DNA of 64,000 nucleotides from Pseudomonas sp. Marseille-Q3773 (GTDB lineage: Bacteria > Pseudomonadota > Gammaproteobacteria > Pseudomonadales > Pseudomonadaceae). Shown piece after piece: positions 27,418 to 36,408 of the stretch (position 1 is the stretch's first letter; each line of letters begins with the position of its first letter). The translations under genes were made by a program, and so were the position numbers. The notes under the pieces were generated by a model, which was not told the origin of the DNA, searched no databases, and saw nothing but the letters and a program-made list of their open reading frames with translations. The stretch spans positions 2,666,001-2,730,000 of the forward strand of contig NZ_OU745390.1 of assembly GCF_916618955.1 (NCBI RefSeq), given 5' to 3'.

Positions 27418-28311
27418 ATGGCTAAAATCGGTTTCCTCGGCACCGGCATCATGGGCAAGCCCATGGCGCAGAACCTGCAGAAGGCAGGTCACAGCATCTT
27501 CGTTTCCACCCACCACGACGCGGCCCCGGCCGACCTGATCGCCGCTGGCGCAGTGGCCCTGGCCAACCCGAAGGAAGTGGCCCAGGAAGCCGAGTTCATC
27601 ATCATCATGGTGCCGGACACCCCCCAGGTCGAAAGCGTCCTGTTCGGTGAAAACGGCGTGGCCGAAGGCGTGGGCCCGAACAAGGTAGTGATCGACATGA
27701 GCTCGATCTCGCCGACCGCGACCAAAGCCTTCGCCGAGAAGATCAAGGCCACTGGCGCTGCCTACCTGGACGCCCCGGTATCCGGTGGTGAAGTGGGTGC
27801 CAAGGCCGCGACCCTGAGCATCATGGTCGGTGGCTGCCCGAAGGCCTTCGAGCGCACCCTGCCGCTGTTCGAAGCCATGGGCAAGAACATCACCCGCGTG
27901 GGTGGCAACGGCGACGGCCAGACTGCCAAGGTGGCCAACCAGATCATCGTTGCGCTGAACATCCAGGCCGTGGCCGAAGCCCTGCTGTTCGCCGCCAGGA
28001 ATGGCGCCGATCCGGCCAAGGTGCGTGAAGCGCTGATGGGTGGCTTCGCCTCGTCGAAGATCCTCGAAGTGCATGCCGAGCGCATGATCAAGGGCACCTT
28101 CGACCCAGGCTTCCGCATCAACCTGCACCAGAAGGACCTCAACCTGGCCCTGCAAGGCGCCAAGGAACTGGGCATCAACCTGCCCAACACCTCCAATGCC
28201 CAGCAAGTGTTCAACACCTGCCAGGCCCTGGGCGGCGGCAACTGGGACCACTCGGCGCTGATCAAAGGCCTGGAGCACATGGCCAACTTCTCGATCCGCG
28301 ACGACAAGTAA
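27418..28311 (+). CDS. glxR: 2-hydroxy-3-oxopropionate (tartronate semialdehyde) reductase
   Basis: NAD(P)H-dependent reduction of tartronate semialdehyde to D-glycerate. 297 residues of the beta-hydroxyacid dehydrogenase family: dinucleotide motif GFLGTGIMGKPMAQNL (about 5-20), substrate motif DAPVSGGEVGAKAATLSIM (about 118-136), catalytic Lys in GNGDGQTAKVANQI (about 162-175), and the C-terminal KDLNLAL helix (about 238). Third gene of the glyoxylate operon. Confidence 0.96.
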   Translation: MAKIGFLGTGIMGKPMAQNLQKAGHSIFVSTHHDAAPADLIAAGAVALANPKEVAQEAEFIIIMVPDTPQVESVLFGENGVAEGVGPNKVVIDMSSISPTATKAFAEKIKATGAAYLDAPVSGGEVGAKAATLSIMVGGCPKAFERTLPLFEAMGKNITRVGGNGDGQTAKVANQIIVALNIQAVAEALLFAARNGADPAKVREALMGGFASSKILEVHAERMIKGTFDPGFRINLHQKDLNLALQGAKELGINLPNTSNAQQVFNTCQALGGGNWDHSALIKGLEHMANFSIRDDK

Positions 28312-28545
28312 ACCTGTACCGGCCCTTCGCGCATGAACCCACTCCTACAGGTTGATCCGATCGCAATGAACGGACCTATCGTCCTATTGGTGCAGATTCA
28401 TCCGCGATGCGGCCAACACCGCTGAACCTGCGACCACAGTCTCAGCGGTGAACCCGAGCAACACCCGCCCCTGGTTCGGCCTGCACGGAGGCAGTTCCAG
28501 GGGCGTTCTTGATTGTGCAGAACAACAATAAACTGGGAGCCTGCC
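28312..28545. other. glxR-ttuD spacer with degenerate REP
   Basis: 234 bp without a gene. It holds a decayed REP copy (CCCTTCGCGCATGAACCCAC then CTCCTACAGG, 28323-28350) and otherwise no recognised motif. The spacer is long for an operon, so ttuD may have its own start of transcription. Confidence 0.5.
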
Positions 28546-29820
28546 ATGTCGGTCGATCCGCAACAACTTCTCCGCGAGCTGTTCGACACAGCCATCGCCG
28601 CCGCCCACCCGCGCCAAGTCCTCGAACCCTACCTGCCCGCCGACCGAAGCGGCCGGGTCATCGTCATCGGCGCCGGCAAGGCTGCCGCCGCCATGGCCGA
28701 AGTGGTCGAGAAAAGCTGGCAGGGCGAAGTCTCCGGCCTGGTCGTCACCCGCTACGGCCATGGCGCCAACTGCCAGAAGATCGAAGTGGTCGAAGCCGCC
28801 CACCCGGTCCCCGATGCCGCCGGCCTGGCCGTGGCCAGGCGCGTGCTGGACATGGTCAGCAACCTCGGCGAAGACGACCGCGTCATCTTCCTGCTGTCTG
28901 GCGGTGGCTCGGCGTTGCTGGCCCTGCCTGCCGAGGGCCTGACCCTGGCCGACAAGCAGCAGATCAACAAGGCGCTGCTCAAGTCCGGCGCCACCATCGG
29001 CGAGATGAACTGCGTGCGCAAACACCTCTCGGCGATCAAGGGCGGCCGCCTGGCCAAGGCCTGCTGGCCAGCCACGGTCTATACCTATGCCATTTCCGAT
29101 GTACCGGGCGACCTCGCCACGGTGATCGCGTCCGGCCCCACCGTGGCCGACCCGAGCACCTCGGCCGATGCCCTGGCCATCCTCAAGCGCTACAACATCG
29201 AGGCCCCCAAAGCGGTCACCGACTGGCTCAACAACCCAGCCTCGGAAACCGTCAAGGCCGATGACCCGGCCTTGGCCCGCAGCCACTTCCAGCTGATCGC
29301 CAAGCCCCAGCAGTCGCTCGAGGCCGCTGCAGTCAAGGCCCGCCAGGCCGGGTTCAGCCCGCTGATCCTCGGCGACCTGGAAGGCGAGTCGCGCGAAGTG
29401 GCCAAGGTGCATGCCGGCATCACCCGGCAGATCGTCCAGCATGGCCAGCCGCTGAAGGCGCCGTGCGTGATCCTCTCTGGCGGCGAAACCACCGTCACCG
29501 TACGTGGCAATGGCCGTGGCGGGCGCAACGCCGAATTCCTGCTCAGCCTGACCGAAAACCTCAAGGGCCTGCCAGGGGTGTATGCCCTGGCCGGCGACAC
29601 CGACGGCATCGATGGCTCGGAAGAAAACGCTGGCGCCTTCATGACCCCGGGCAGCTACGCCCGCGCCGAAGCGCTGGGCCTGTCGGCCAGCGACGAGCTG
29701 GACAACAACAACGGCTACGGCTACTTCGCCGCGCTGGATGCGCTGATCGTCACCGAGCCAACCCGCACCAACGTCAACGACTTCCGCGCCATCCTGATTC
29801 TCGAGACTGCCCAATCATGA
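28546..29820 (+). CDS. ttuD: TtuD: glycerate 2-kinase / hydroxypyruvate reductase family (MOFRL)
   Basis: 424 residues from MSVDPQQLLRELFDTAIAAA (ATG at 28546, GGGAG upstream). N-terminal DUF4147 domain with VIVIGAGKAAAAMAEVVE (about 45-62), AAHPVPDAAGL, and FLLSGGGSALLALP (about 115-128); C-terminal MOFRL domain with ILSGGETTVTVRGNGRGGRNAEF (about 307-329). Family members are type-II glycerate 2-kinases, though the gene was named for hydroxypyruvate reductase. Either activity links GlxR/Hyi products to 2-phosphoglycerate. Its stop overlaps the pykF start (ATGA). Confidence 0.9.
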   Translation: MSVDPQQLLRELFDTAIAAAHPRQVLEPYLPADRSGRVIVIGAGKAAAAMAEVVEKSWQGEVSGLVVTRYGHGANCQKIEVVEAAHPVPDAAGLAVARRVLDMVSNLGEDDRVIFLLSGGGSALLALPAEGLTLADKQQINKALLKSGATIGEMNCVRKHLSAIKGGRLAKACWPATVYTYAISDVPGDLATVIASGPTVADPSTSADALAILKRYNIEAPKAVTDWLNNPASETVKADDPALARSHFQLIAKPQQSLEAAAVKARQAGFSPLILGDLEGESREVAKVHAGITRQIVQHGQPLKAPCVILSGGETTVTVRGNGRGGRNAEFLLSLTENLKGLPGVYALAGDTDGIDGSEENAGAFMTPGSYARAEALGLSASDELDNNNGYGYFAALDALIVTEPTRTNVNDFRAILILETAQS

Positions 29821-31232
29821 CGCCTGATAAAAAAGTGAAGATCCTCGCCACCCTCGGCCCTGCGATCAAAGGCATCGACGACATCCGCCAACTGGTCGAA
29901 GCCGGGGTGAACATCTTCCGCCTCAACTTCAGCCACGGCGAACACGCCGACCACGCGCTGCGCTACCAGTGGATTCGCGAAGTCGAGCAGCAACTGAACT
30001 ACCCGCTGGGCATTCTCATGGACCTGCAAGGGCCGAAGCTGCGCGTCGGCCGCTTTGCCGAAGGCAAGGTCCAGCTGCAACGCGGCCAGGCCCTGCGCCT
30101 GGACCTGGACAAGGCCCTGGGCGACAGCCGCCGGGTGAACCTGCCGCACCCCGAAATCATTGCCGCGCTCGAGCCAGGCATGGACCTGCTGCTCGACGAC
30201 GGCAAGCTGCGCCTGCGCGTCACCGCCAAGCACAGCGACGCCATCGACACCGAAGTGCTCGCCGGTGGCGAGCTGTCCGACCGCAAGGGGGTCAACGTGC
30301 CGCAAGCGGTACTCGACCTTTCGCCGCTCACCGAGAAAGACCGCCGCGACCTGGCCTTCGGCCTGGAACTGGGTGTGGACTGGGTGGCCCTGTCGTTCGT
30401 CCAGCGCCCGCAAGACATCACGGAAGCACGCCAACTGATCGGTGACCGCGCCTACCTGATGGCAAAGATCGAGAAACCCTCGGCGGTCGAGCAACTGCAA
30501 GCCATCGCCGAGCTGTCCGACGCGATCATGGTGGCCCGTGGTGACCTTGGCGTGGAAGTGCCGGCGGAAAGCGTGCCGCAGATCCAGAAGCGCATCATCG
30601 GTACCTGCCGCCAGCTGGGCAAACCGGTGGTGGTGGCCACCCAGATGCTCGAATCCATGCGTTTCTCGCCAGCCCCGACCCGCGCCGAAGTCACCGACGT
30701 GGCCAATGCCGTGGCCGAAGGTGCCGATGCGGTGATGCTGTCGGCCGAGACCGCTTCCGGTGACTACCCGCTGGAAGCCGTGCAGATGATGAGCAAGATC
30801 ATCCGCCAGGTGGAGAATGGCCCGGACTACCAGGCCCAGCTCGACGTGGGCCGGCCGAAGGCCGAAGCCACCGTGTCGGACGCCATCAGCTGCGCGATCC
30901 GCCGAATCAGCGGCATCCTGCCGGTGGCGGTGCTGGTCAACTACAGCGAGTCGGGCGCCTCGACCTTGCGAGCTGCGCGCGAGCGCCCGCGGGCACCGAT
31001 CCTCAACCTGACGCCGAACCTGAACACCGCGCGCCGCCTGAGCGTGGCGTGGGGCGTGCACTCGGTGGTCAATGACCGCCTGCGCCAGGTGGACGAGGTG
31101 GTTTCGACTGCCTTGGAAATTGCCCAGGCGCAAGGCATGGCCAGCCGTGGCGACACGCTGCTGATCACCGCCGGTGTGCCGTTCGGCAAGCCGGGGTCGA
31201 CCAATACGCTGCGGATCGAGACCTTGATCTGA
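29817..31232 (+). CDS. pykF: Pyruvate kinase
   Basis: Converts phosphoenolpyruvate and ADP to pyruvate and ATP. The ATG at 29817 overlaps the ttuD stop by 4 bp and gives 471 residues. Motifs: KVKILATLGPAI (about 6-17), FRLNFSHGEHADH (about 38-50), KIEKPSAVEQL (about 219-229) with the catalytic Lys, and MVARGDLGVEVP (about 240-251). The C-terminal effector domain is present. Coupling to glyoxylate genes gives a complete route from purine carbon to pyruvate, with enolase supplied elsewhere. Confidence 0.96.
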   Translation: MTPDKKVKILATLGPAIKGIDDIRQLVEAGVNIFRLNFSHGEHADHALRYQWIREVEQQLNYPLGILMDLQGPKLRVGRFAEGKVQLQRGQALRLDLDKALGDSRRVNLPHPEIIAALEPGMDLLLDDGKLRLRVTAKHSDAIDTEVLAGGELSDRKGVNVPQAVLDLSPLTEKDRRDLAFGLELGVDWVALSFVQRPQDITEARQLIGDRAYLMAKIEKPSAVEQLQAIAELSDAIMVARGDLGVEVPAESVPQIQKRIIGTCRQLGKPVVVATQMLESMRFSPAPTRAEVTDVANAVAEGADAVMLSAETASGDYPLEAVQMMSKIIRQVENGPDYQAQLDVGRPKAEATVSDAISCAIRRISGILPVAVLVNYSESGASTLRAARERPRAPILNLTPNLNTARRLSVAWGVHSVVNDRLRQVDEVVSTALEIAQAQGMASRGDTLLITAGVPFGKPGSTNTLRIETLI

Positions 31233-31246
31233 ATCAGCGCATCTCT

Positions 31247-31337
31247 CCTGTGGGAGCGGGCGTGCCCGCGAAGAGGCCAGCAGGGACAACGATGTTGCCT
31301 GAGCTGACGCATTCGCGGCACGCCCGCTCCCACAGGG
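31247..31337. repeat. REP pair after pykF
   Basis: CCTGTGGGAGCGGGCGTGCC...inverse GGCACGCCCGCTCCCACAGG, about 40 bp apart, marking the end of the glyoxylate operon. Confidence 0.88.
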
Positions 31338-31418
31338 TCGGTGGTGTCGCACACAACTGCGGAAAACCCGAGGCCCAAAGAGGCCCACCGCTCCCCATCA
31401 ACCTCACTGACTGCCCCG

Positions 31419-32291
31419 ATGTACACCAAGAATTTCGTCAACCCGTGCCCCGACTGGGCCACGGCGCTGCTCAACGGCTTCAGCCAGGTGCTGCTGCTGC
31501 GCAACCCCGCGTGCGGCCTGTGCTGCCTGCTGGCTATCCTGCTCACTGCGCCCAACCTGGTTGGTGGCGCCTTGCTCGGCGCCCTCGCCGGGCTGCTCAC
31601 CGCCCAGGCCCGCGGCTACGACCGCGCCGATCGCCAGGCCGGCTTGTACAGCTACAACGGCGTGCTGATCGGCATCTTGATCAGCGCCGTGCTGCCCTGG
31701 TCGGCCATCCTGCCACCGCTGATCATCGCCGCCGGTGGCCTGTCCAGCATCATCACCCACCAATGGCGCAAGCGTGGCGGCAAGCTACTGGTTGCCTACA
31801 CCGCCCCCTTCGTGCTGCTCGGCTGGGTCACCCTGCTGATCGCCACGCCCGCGCCCGCTGGCTTCGTCGAAGCCGACCCACTGTATGCCCTGGCGCGCGG
31901 TGTGGGGCAGATCTTCCTGCTCGACCAGCCGCTGGCCGGCCTGCTGATCATCGTCGGCATGTTCATTGCCAACCCCTATGCCGCCCTGTGGGCAGTGCTC
32001 GGTTCGGCCATCGGCGGCGGCCTGGGGCTGCTCACTGACCAGGCACAGTCTGCGTGGCTGGGCCTGTACGGCTTCAACGCGGCACTGGCGGCACTGGCCT
32101 TCAGCAGGCAAGGCGAAAAGCCCTGGGTGACGTTGTTGGCCATCGTCCTCGCCGTGCTGATGCAACCCCTGTTCAAATGGTTGCCGCTGCCCGGCCTGAC
32201 CACGCCCTTCGTCACCGCCTGCTGGCTGATGCACCTGGGCAGCCACCTGGCCCAACCCAGGCAGCGCAACGCCAGCCGCTTGCACAGCTGA
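31419..32291 (+). CDS. Urea transporter (UT family)
   Basis: 290 residues from MYTKNFVNPCPDWATALLNG (ATG at 31419); an in-frame start at 31341 lies in the REP flank and is less likely. About ten hydrophobic segments arranged as two similar halves, with NPACGLCCLLAILLTAPNLVGGALLG (about 25-50) and the second-half equivalent. UT proteins are passive channels selective for urea. No urease genes lie in this window; the urea here would come from AllA or from outside. Position after pykF links it to purine nitrogen. Confidence 0.88.
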   Translation: MYTKNFVNPCPDWATALLNGFSQVLLLRNPACGLCCLLAILLTAPNLVGGALLGALAGLLTAQARGYDRADRQAGLYSYNGVLIGILISAVLPWSAILPPLIIAAGGLSSIITHQWRKRGGKLLVAYTAPFVLLGWVTLLIATPAPAGFVEADPLYALARGVGQIFLLDQPLAGLLIIVGMFIANPYAALWAVLGSAIGGGLGLLTDQAQSAWLGLYGFNAALAALAFSRQGEKPWVTLLAIVLAVLMQPLFKWLPLPGLTTPFVTACWLMHLGSHLAQPRQRNASRLHS

Positions 32292-32336
32292 AAGGCAACC
32301 CCTAGGCTCAGCCCATCGCCATTTTGGAACGAGCCC

Positions 32337-33158
32337 ATGAACAACCCCGCGAGCCTGCGCGAGCGGCTCTTCGTCATCGTCTTCCAGACCGACACCGTGG
32401 CTGGAAGACGCTTCGACAAGATCCTCCTGCTGATCATCCTGGCCAGCCTGGTCACGGTCATCCTCGATAGCATCGACGAAGTACACCAGGGCTACGCCGG
32501 CCTGCTGGCCGCCATCGAGTGGGGCTTCACCGCGATCTTCCTGGCCGAGTACCTCACCCGCCTGTACTGCTCGCCCAGGCCGCTGCGCTATGCCTTCAGC
32601 TTCTACGGCCTGGTCGACCTGCTGGCGATCTTGCCGGGGATCATCGCCCTGTACTACAGCGACGCCCAGTACCTGCTGATCATCCGCGTGATCCGGATGC
32701 TGCGGATTTTCCGCGTGCTCAAGCTCAGCCCGTACCTCAAGCAGGCGCATTACCTGATCGACGCACTGCGCGGCAGCAAGCAGAAGATCATCGTGTTCCT
32801 GGTCACCGTCTCCACCCTGGTGACCGTGTTCGGCACCCTGATGTACGTGATCGAGGGGCCGCAGCACGGCTTCACCAGCATTCCCAAAGGTATCTACTGG
32901 GCCATCGTCACCCTGACCACCGTGGGCTTTGGCGATATCGTGCCGAAGACCCCGCTGGGGCAGGTGATTTCCTCGCTGGTGATGATCATCGGTTATTCGA
33001 TCATTGCCGTGCCGACCGGGATATTCACCGCCGAACTGGCCAATGCCATGCGCGGGGAGCAGGTGCAACACGACTGCCCGACCTGCAGCAAGAAGAGCCA
33101 TGAACCTGCGGCAGCGTTCTGTTCCCGCTGCGGCAATGCGCTGTTTCCCAAACAATGA
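32337..33158 (+). CDS. Voltage-gated potassium-type channel with C-terminal zinc ribbon
   Basis: 273 residues. Six membrane helices; S4 shows spaced arginines (IIRVIRMLRIFRVLKLSPYL, about 115-134). Selectivity filter TVGFGD (about 195-200) follows the pore helix, then S6. The C-terminus carries CPTC (about 245-248) and CSRCG (about 263-267), a four-cysteine zinc-ribbon-like tail. Cytoplasmic placement of that tail is expected from the topology. Family annotation is ion transporter; potassium selectivity is suggested by GFG. Confidence 0.9.
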   Translation: MNNPASLRERLFVIVFQTDTVAGRRFDKILLLIILASLVTVILDSIDEVHQGYAGLLAAIEWGFTAIFLAEYLTRLYCSPRPLRYAFSFYGLVDLLAILPGIIALYYSDAQYLLIIRVIRMLRIFRVLKLSPYLKQAHYLIDALRGSKQKIIVFLVTVSTLVTVFGTLMYVIEGPQHGFTSIPKGIYWAIVTLTTVGFGDIVPKTPLGQVISSLVMIIGYSIIAVPTGIFTAELANAMRGEQVQHDCPTCSKKSHEPAAAFCSRCGNALFPKQ

Positions 33159-33293
33159 TGTTGCCTGTTCCGGCCCTGTCGCCAGAGCTGGCAGAAGCAT
33201 AACCAAAGTGTTTTTTGTTCTTTAACCGCCACGGACCTGCCCGCTATAGTCGCAGGCAAATTGCCAATACCTTCTCGATAACAAGGAAGCAAC

Positions 33294-34292
33294 GTGAAAA
33301 AACTCTTCACCGCCTCGCTGCTCGCCGCAGGCCTTGCCCTGGGCAACCTGGCCCAGGCCGCCCCCACCCTGCTCAATGTCTCCTACGACGTGATGCGCGA
33401 CTTCTACAAGGACTACAACCCGGCCTTCCAGAAGCACTGGGAAGCCGAGCACAACGAGAAGGTCAACGTGCAGATGTCCTTCGGCGGCTCGAGCAAGCAG
33501 GCGCGCGCAGTGATCGACGGTTTGCCGGCCGACGTCATCACCATGAACATGGCCACCGACATCAACGCCCTGGCCGACAACGGCAAGCTGGTGCCGGACA
33601 ACTGGGTGAGCCGCCTGCCGAACAACAGCGCGCCGTTCACCTCGGCCACCGTGTTCATCGTGCGCAAGGGCAACCCGAAAGCCCTGAAGGACTGGCCCGA
33701 CCTGCTCAAGGACGGCGTGCAGGTGATCGTGCCCAACCCGAAGACTTCGGGTAACGGCCGCTACACCTACCTGTCGGCCTGGGGCTATGTACTCAAGCAA
33801 GGCGGCGACGAGAACAAGGCCAAGGCCTTCGTCGGCAAGCTGTTCAAGCAGGCGCCTGTGCTCGACACCGGTGGCCGCGCCGCGACCACCACTTTCATGA
33901 CCAACCAGATCGGTGATGTGCTGGTGACCTTCGAGAACGAAGCCGAGATGATCGCCCGCGAATTCGGCCGCGACCAGTTCGAAGTGGTCTACCCGAGCGT
34001 ATCGGCCGAAGCCGAGCCGCCGGTCAGCGTGGTCGACAAGGTCGTGGCGCGCAAAGGCACCCAGGCGGTGGCCGAGGAATACCTGAAATACCTGTGGTCG
34101 CCAGCGGCCCAGGAAATTGCCGCGCAGAACTACCTGCGCCCGCGCGATGCAACGGTACTGGCCAAGTACACCGACCGCTTCCCGAAAGTGGACTTCCTGT
34201 CGGTGGAGAAGACCTTCGGCGACTGGCGCACCGTGCAGAAGACCCACTTCAATGATGGTGGCGTGTTCGACCAGATCTACACCAATCAGTAA
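33294..34292 (+). CDS. sbp: Sulfate/thiosulfate ABC transporter periplasmic binding protein
   Basis: 332 residues with signal peptide MKKLFTASLLAAGLALGNLA cut after AQA. Mature part starts PTLLNVSYDVMRDFYKDYN, the family start. Sulfate-binding blocks SFGGSSKQARAVIDG (about 61-75), DVITMNMATDINALAD (about 79-94) and KTSGNGRYTYLSAWGY (about 149-164) are present. No permease or ATPase genes are adjacent, so it must work with a transporter encoded elsewhere. Confidence 0.95.
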   Translation: MKKLFTASLLAAGLALGNLAQAAPTLLNVSYDVMRDFYKDYNPAFQKHWEAEHNEKVNVQMSFGGSSKQARAVIDGLPADVITMNMATDINALADNGKLVPDNWVSRLPNNSAPFTSATVFIVRKGNPKALKDWPDLLKDGVQVIVPNPKTSGNGRYTYLSAWGYVLKQGGDENKAKAFVGKLFKQAPVLDTGGRAATTTFMTNQIGDVLVTFENEAEMIAREFGRDQFEVVYPSVSAEAEPPVSVVDKVVARKGTQAVAEEYLKYLWSPAAQEIAAQNYLRPRDATVLAKYTDRFPKVDFLSVEKTFGDWRTVQKTHFNDGGVFDQIYTNQ

Positions 34293-34303
34293 AGGCTGCA
34301 GGC

Positions 34304-34327
34304 CTGGCCGGCCCTGTCGCCGGCCAG
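34304..34327. terminator. Terminator-like hairpin between sbp and methyltransferase
   Basis: CTGGCCGGC-CCTGTC-GCCGGCCAG, perfect 9-bp stem between convergent genes, no T-tract. Confidence 0.6.
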
Positions 34328-34338
34328 CGCAGGCAACC

Positions 34339-35265
34339 TCAGACCTGGCAGAACACCAAGGCCTTCAGCCCGCCCGCCGGGTCAACATCGGGAAACTCGG
34401 GCGGGTTCTCCAGCCGCTCGACAAACGCCAGCGACGGCGCCTGCTGCGCCATGCCCTCGATCAGAAACTCCGGCCCGATCCCTGGGTCGTTCACGCACGC
34501 CAGCACCGTGCCGCCCTGGTTCAACAGCTCCGGCAAGCGCCGCAGGATCTTCGCGTAGTCCTGGGTCAGCACGAAGCTGCCGCGCTGGAAGGTCGGCGGG
34601 TCGATGATGATCAGGTCATAAGGCCCGTACTTGCGCACCTTGCCCCACGACTTGAACAGCTCGTGCCCCAGGTATGCCACGCGCGACGGGTCATGGCCAT
34701 TCAGTCGATGATTGTCGCGCCCACGCGCCAATGCCGACTTGGCCATGTCCAGGTTCACTACCTGCTCGGCGCCGCCGGCAATCGCCGCCACCGAAAAACC
34801 GCAGGTATAGGCGAACAGGTTCAGCACGCGCTTGCCCGCCGCCTGCTCACGCACCCAACGTCGGCCATAGCGCATGTCGAGGAACAGGCCGTTGTTCTGC
34901 CGCACGCCCAGGTCCAGCAGGTAGGTCAGGCCATCTTCGATCACTTCGCGTTGCTGGCACGGCTCGCCCAGTAGCCACTGGCCTGGGCTGTCGGGCAGGT
35001 AACGGTGCTGGATGAGGATGGCCTGGCCGTTCCATTGTGGGCGCTCGGCGAGGCTGCGCAACATGGCTTCCAGTTCGGCCAGCTGGCCTGCGGGCGGCTC
35101 GCGGAACAGCGCCACCGACAGTACACCCTGCAGCCAGTCGACGGTGACCTGCTCCAGGCCCGCCCAGCAGCGGCCACGGCCGTGGAACAGGCGGCGGGTT
35201 TCCTGCGGGGCAGGGTCGAGGGCAGTGAGCAGGTGTTGCTCAAGAGTCTGGATTGGCGAAGTCAT
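34339..35265 (-). CDS. Class I SAM-dependent methyltransferase, rRNA large-subunit type
   Basis: 308 residues from MTSPIQTLEQHLLTALD; a longer frame to 35469 is not supported. The SAM-binding core has VLNLFAYTCGFSVAAIAGGA (about 150-169) and VNLDMAKSALARGRDNHRLNG (about 173-193). The motif IV region DLIIIDPPTFQRGSFVLTQDY (about 218-238) resembles RlmI/RlmK-like 23S rRNA methyltransferases, but the PUA domain is absent. Substrate is not determined. Convergent with sbp. Confidence 0.82.
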   Translation of the reverse strand: MTSPIQTLEQHLLTALDPAPQETRRLFHGRGRCWAGLEQVTVDWLQGVLSVALFREPPAGQLAELEAMLRSLAERPQWNGQAILIQHRYLPDSPGQWLLGEPCQQREVIEDGLTYLLDLGVRQNNGLFLDMRYGRRWVREQAAGKRVLNLFAYTCGFSVAAIAGGAEQVVNLDMAKSALARGRDNHRLNGHDPSRVAYLGHELFKSWGKVRKYGPYDLIIIDPPTFQRGSFVLTQDYAKILRRLPELLNQGGTVLACVNDPGIGPEFLIEGMAQQAPSLAFVERLENPPEFPDVDPAGGLKALVFCQV

Positions 35266-35378
35266 CAGGGGTCGCAAGCTGGAAAAAAGCGGCATTCTAC
35301 CTTGCGCGCCCGTTCCCGGGTAAACACGCGCCCACAGGGGCTGTGCCGGCCTGGAAGCGGGTTTGCCCGCCTCCTCCC

Positions 35379-36275
35379 TCATTCCTCGGCCACCACCCGC
35401 ACAGGCCGGAACCACCAGCCCTGCTGCATCCCCGCCGCCGCCAGCAGGATCAGCGCCACCCCCAGCCATTGCAGCGGTGCCAGACGATGCCCAAAGGCCA
35501 CCCAGTCGACCAATATCGCCGCAATCGGATAGATGAACGACAGCGCCCCGGTCAACGCCGTCGGCAAGCGCTGGATGGCGCTGTACAGCAGCACATACAT
35601 CAAGCCCGTGTGCACCATGCCCAAGGTCACCAGGCTGGCCAGCGCCGGCACTTCGCCCGGCAACCCGCCCAGCTCGACCCAGGGCGCCAGCAACAGCGCG
35701 CCGGTAGCCACCTGGATCAACGCGATCAGGTGCGGTGGGGTGCCGCTCAGGCGTTTGATGATCAGTGCCGCGATGGCATACAGGAAGGCCGCCCCCAGCG
35801 CCAGGGCAATGCCCAGCAGATAGTCGTCACCACCCCCCTGCCCGCTGCCATGGGCACTGACGATCGCCAGCATGCCGAGGAACGCCACGCTCAGCCAGGT
35901 GACCTTGGCCAGGGTGATCCTTTCGCCCAGGAACACGGCCGCCAGCCCCACCAGCATGAACGGCTGCACGTTATACACCGCCGTGCCGATGGCAATAGAT
36001 GCCCGCGAGTAGGATGCGAACAACAGCACCCAGTTGCCGACGATCGCCACACCGCTGGCAATCGCCAGTAGAAATGCCGTGCGGCTGATCACGCCCGGCC
36101 GCAAGAAGCCAAAGCCTGCGCAGATGGCCAGCAAGGTCACTGCACCGAACACGCAACGCCAGAACACCACTTCGAGCACCGGCTGGCCAGACACCAGCAC
36201 GAACCAGCCGATGGTCCCGGAAATCAGCATGGCGGCGACCATTTCCAGCGAACCACGGCGCAACGAACTGTCCAT
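35379..36275 (-). CDS. EamA/DMT-family inner-membrane exporter
   Basis: 298 residues from MDSSLRRGSLEMVAAMLISG, with ten predicted membrane helices in two EamA repeats (repeat marks FWRCVFGAVTLLAICAGF and GALSFIYPIAAILVDWVAFG). Divergent from an AsnC-type regulator with a 133-bp shared region, a common arrangement in which the regulator controls export of an amino acid or analogue. Substrate unknown. Confidence 0.87.
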   Translation of the reverse strand: MDSSLRRGSLEMVAAMLISGTIGWFVLVSGQPVLEVVFWRCVFGAVTLLAICAGFGFLRPGVISRTAFLLAIASGVAIVGNWVLLFASYSRASIAIGTAVYNVQPFMLVGLAAVFLGERITLAKVTWLSVAFLGMLAIVSAHGSGQGGGDDYLLGIALALGAAFLYAIAALIIKRLSGTPPHLIALIQVATGALLLAPWVELGGLPGEVPALASLVTLGMVHTGLMYVLLYSAIQRLPTALTGALSFIYPIAAILVDWVAFGHRLAPLQWLGVALILLAAAGMQQGWWFRPVRVVAEE

Positions 36276-36408
36276 TTCACACCTCCTGTCGATGATGGCG
36301 ACAGTATGCAAATGTTTTTGGGACGCCTTCCAGCGGATATCGAAGGTAGATTGGCCGAGCTACCTTTACTATCAAGGCAAATCACCCGAACGACCTTATG
36401 AGGTAACC

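Noticed and set aside
24247..28278. Very long open frame on the minus strand (1343 codons) across gcl-hyi-glxR
   Set aside because: Antisense shadow: gcl, hyi and glxR on the plus strand have complete family motifs, while the minus frame has His/Val/Gly-rich sequence with no recognisable domain. High GC favours such open frames.
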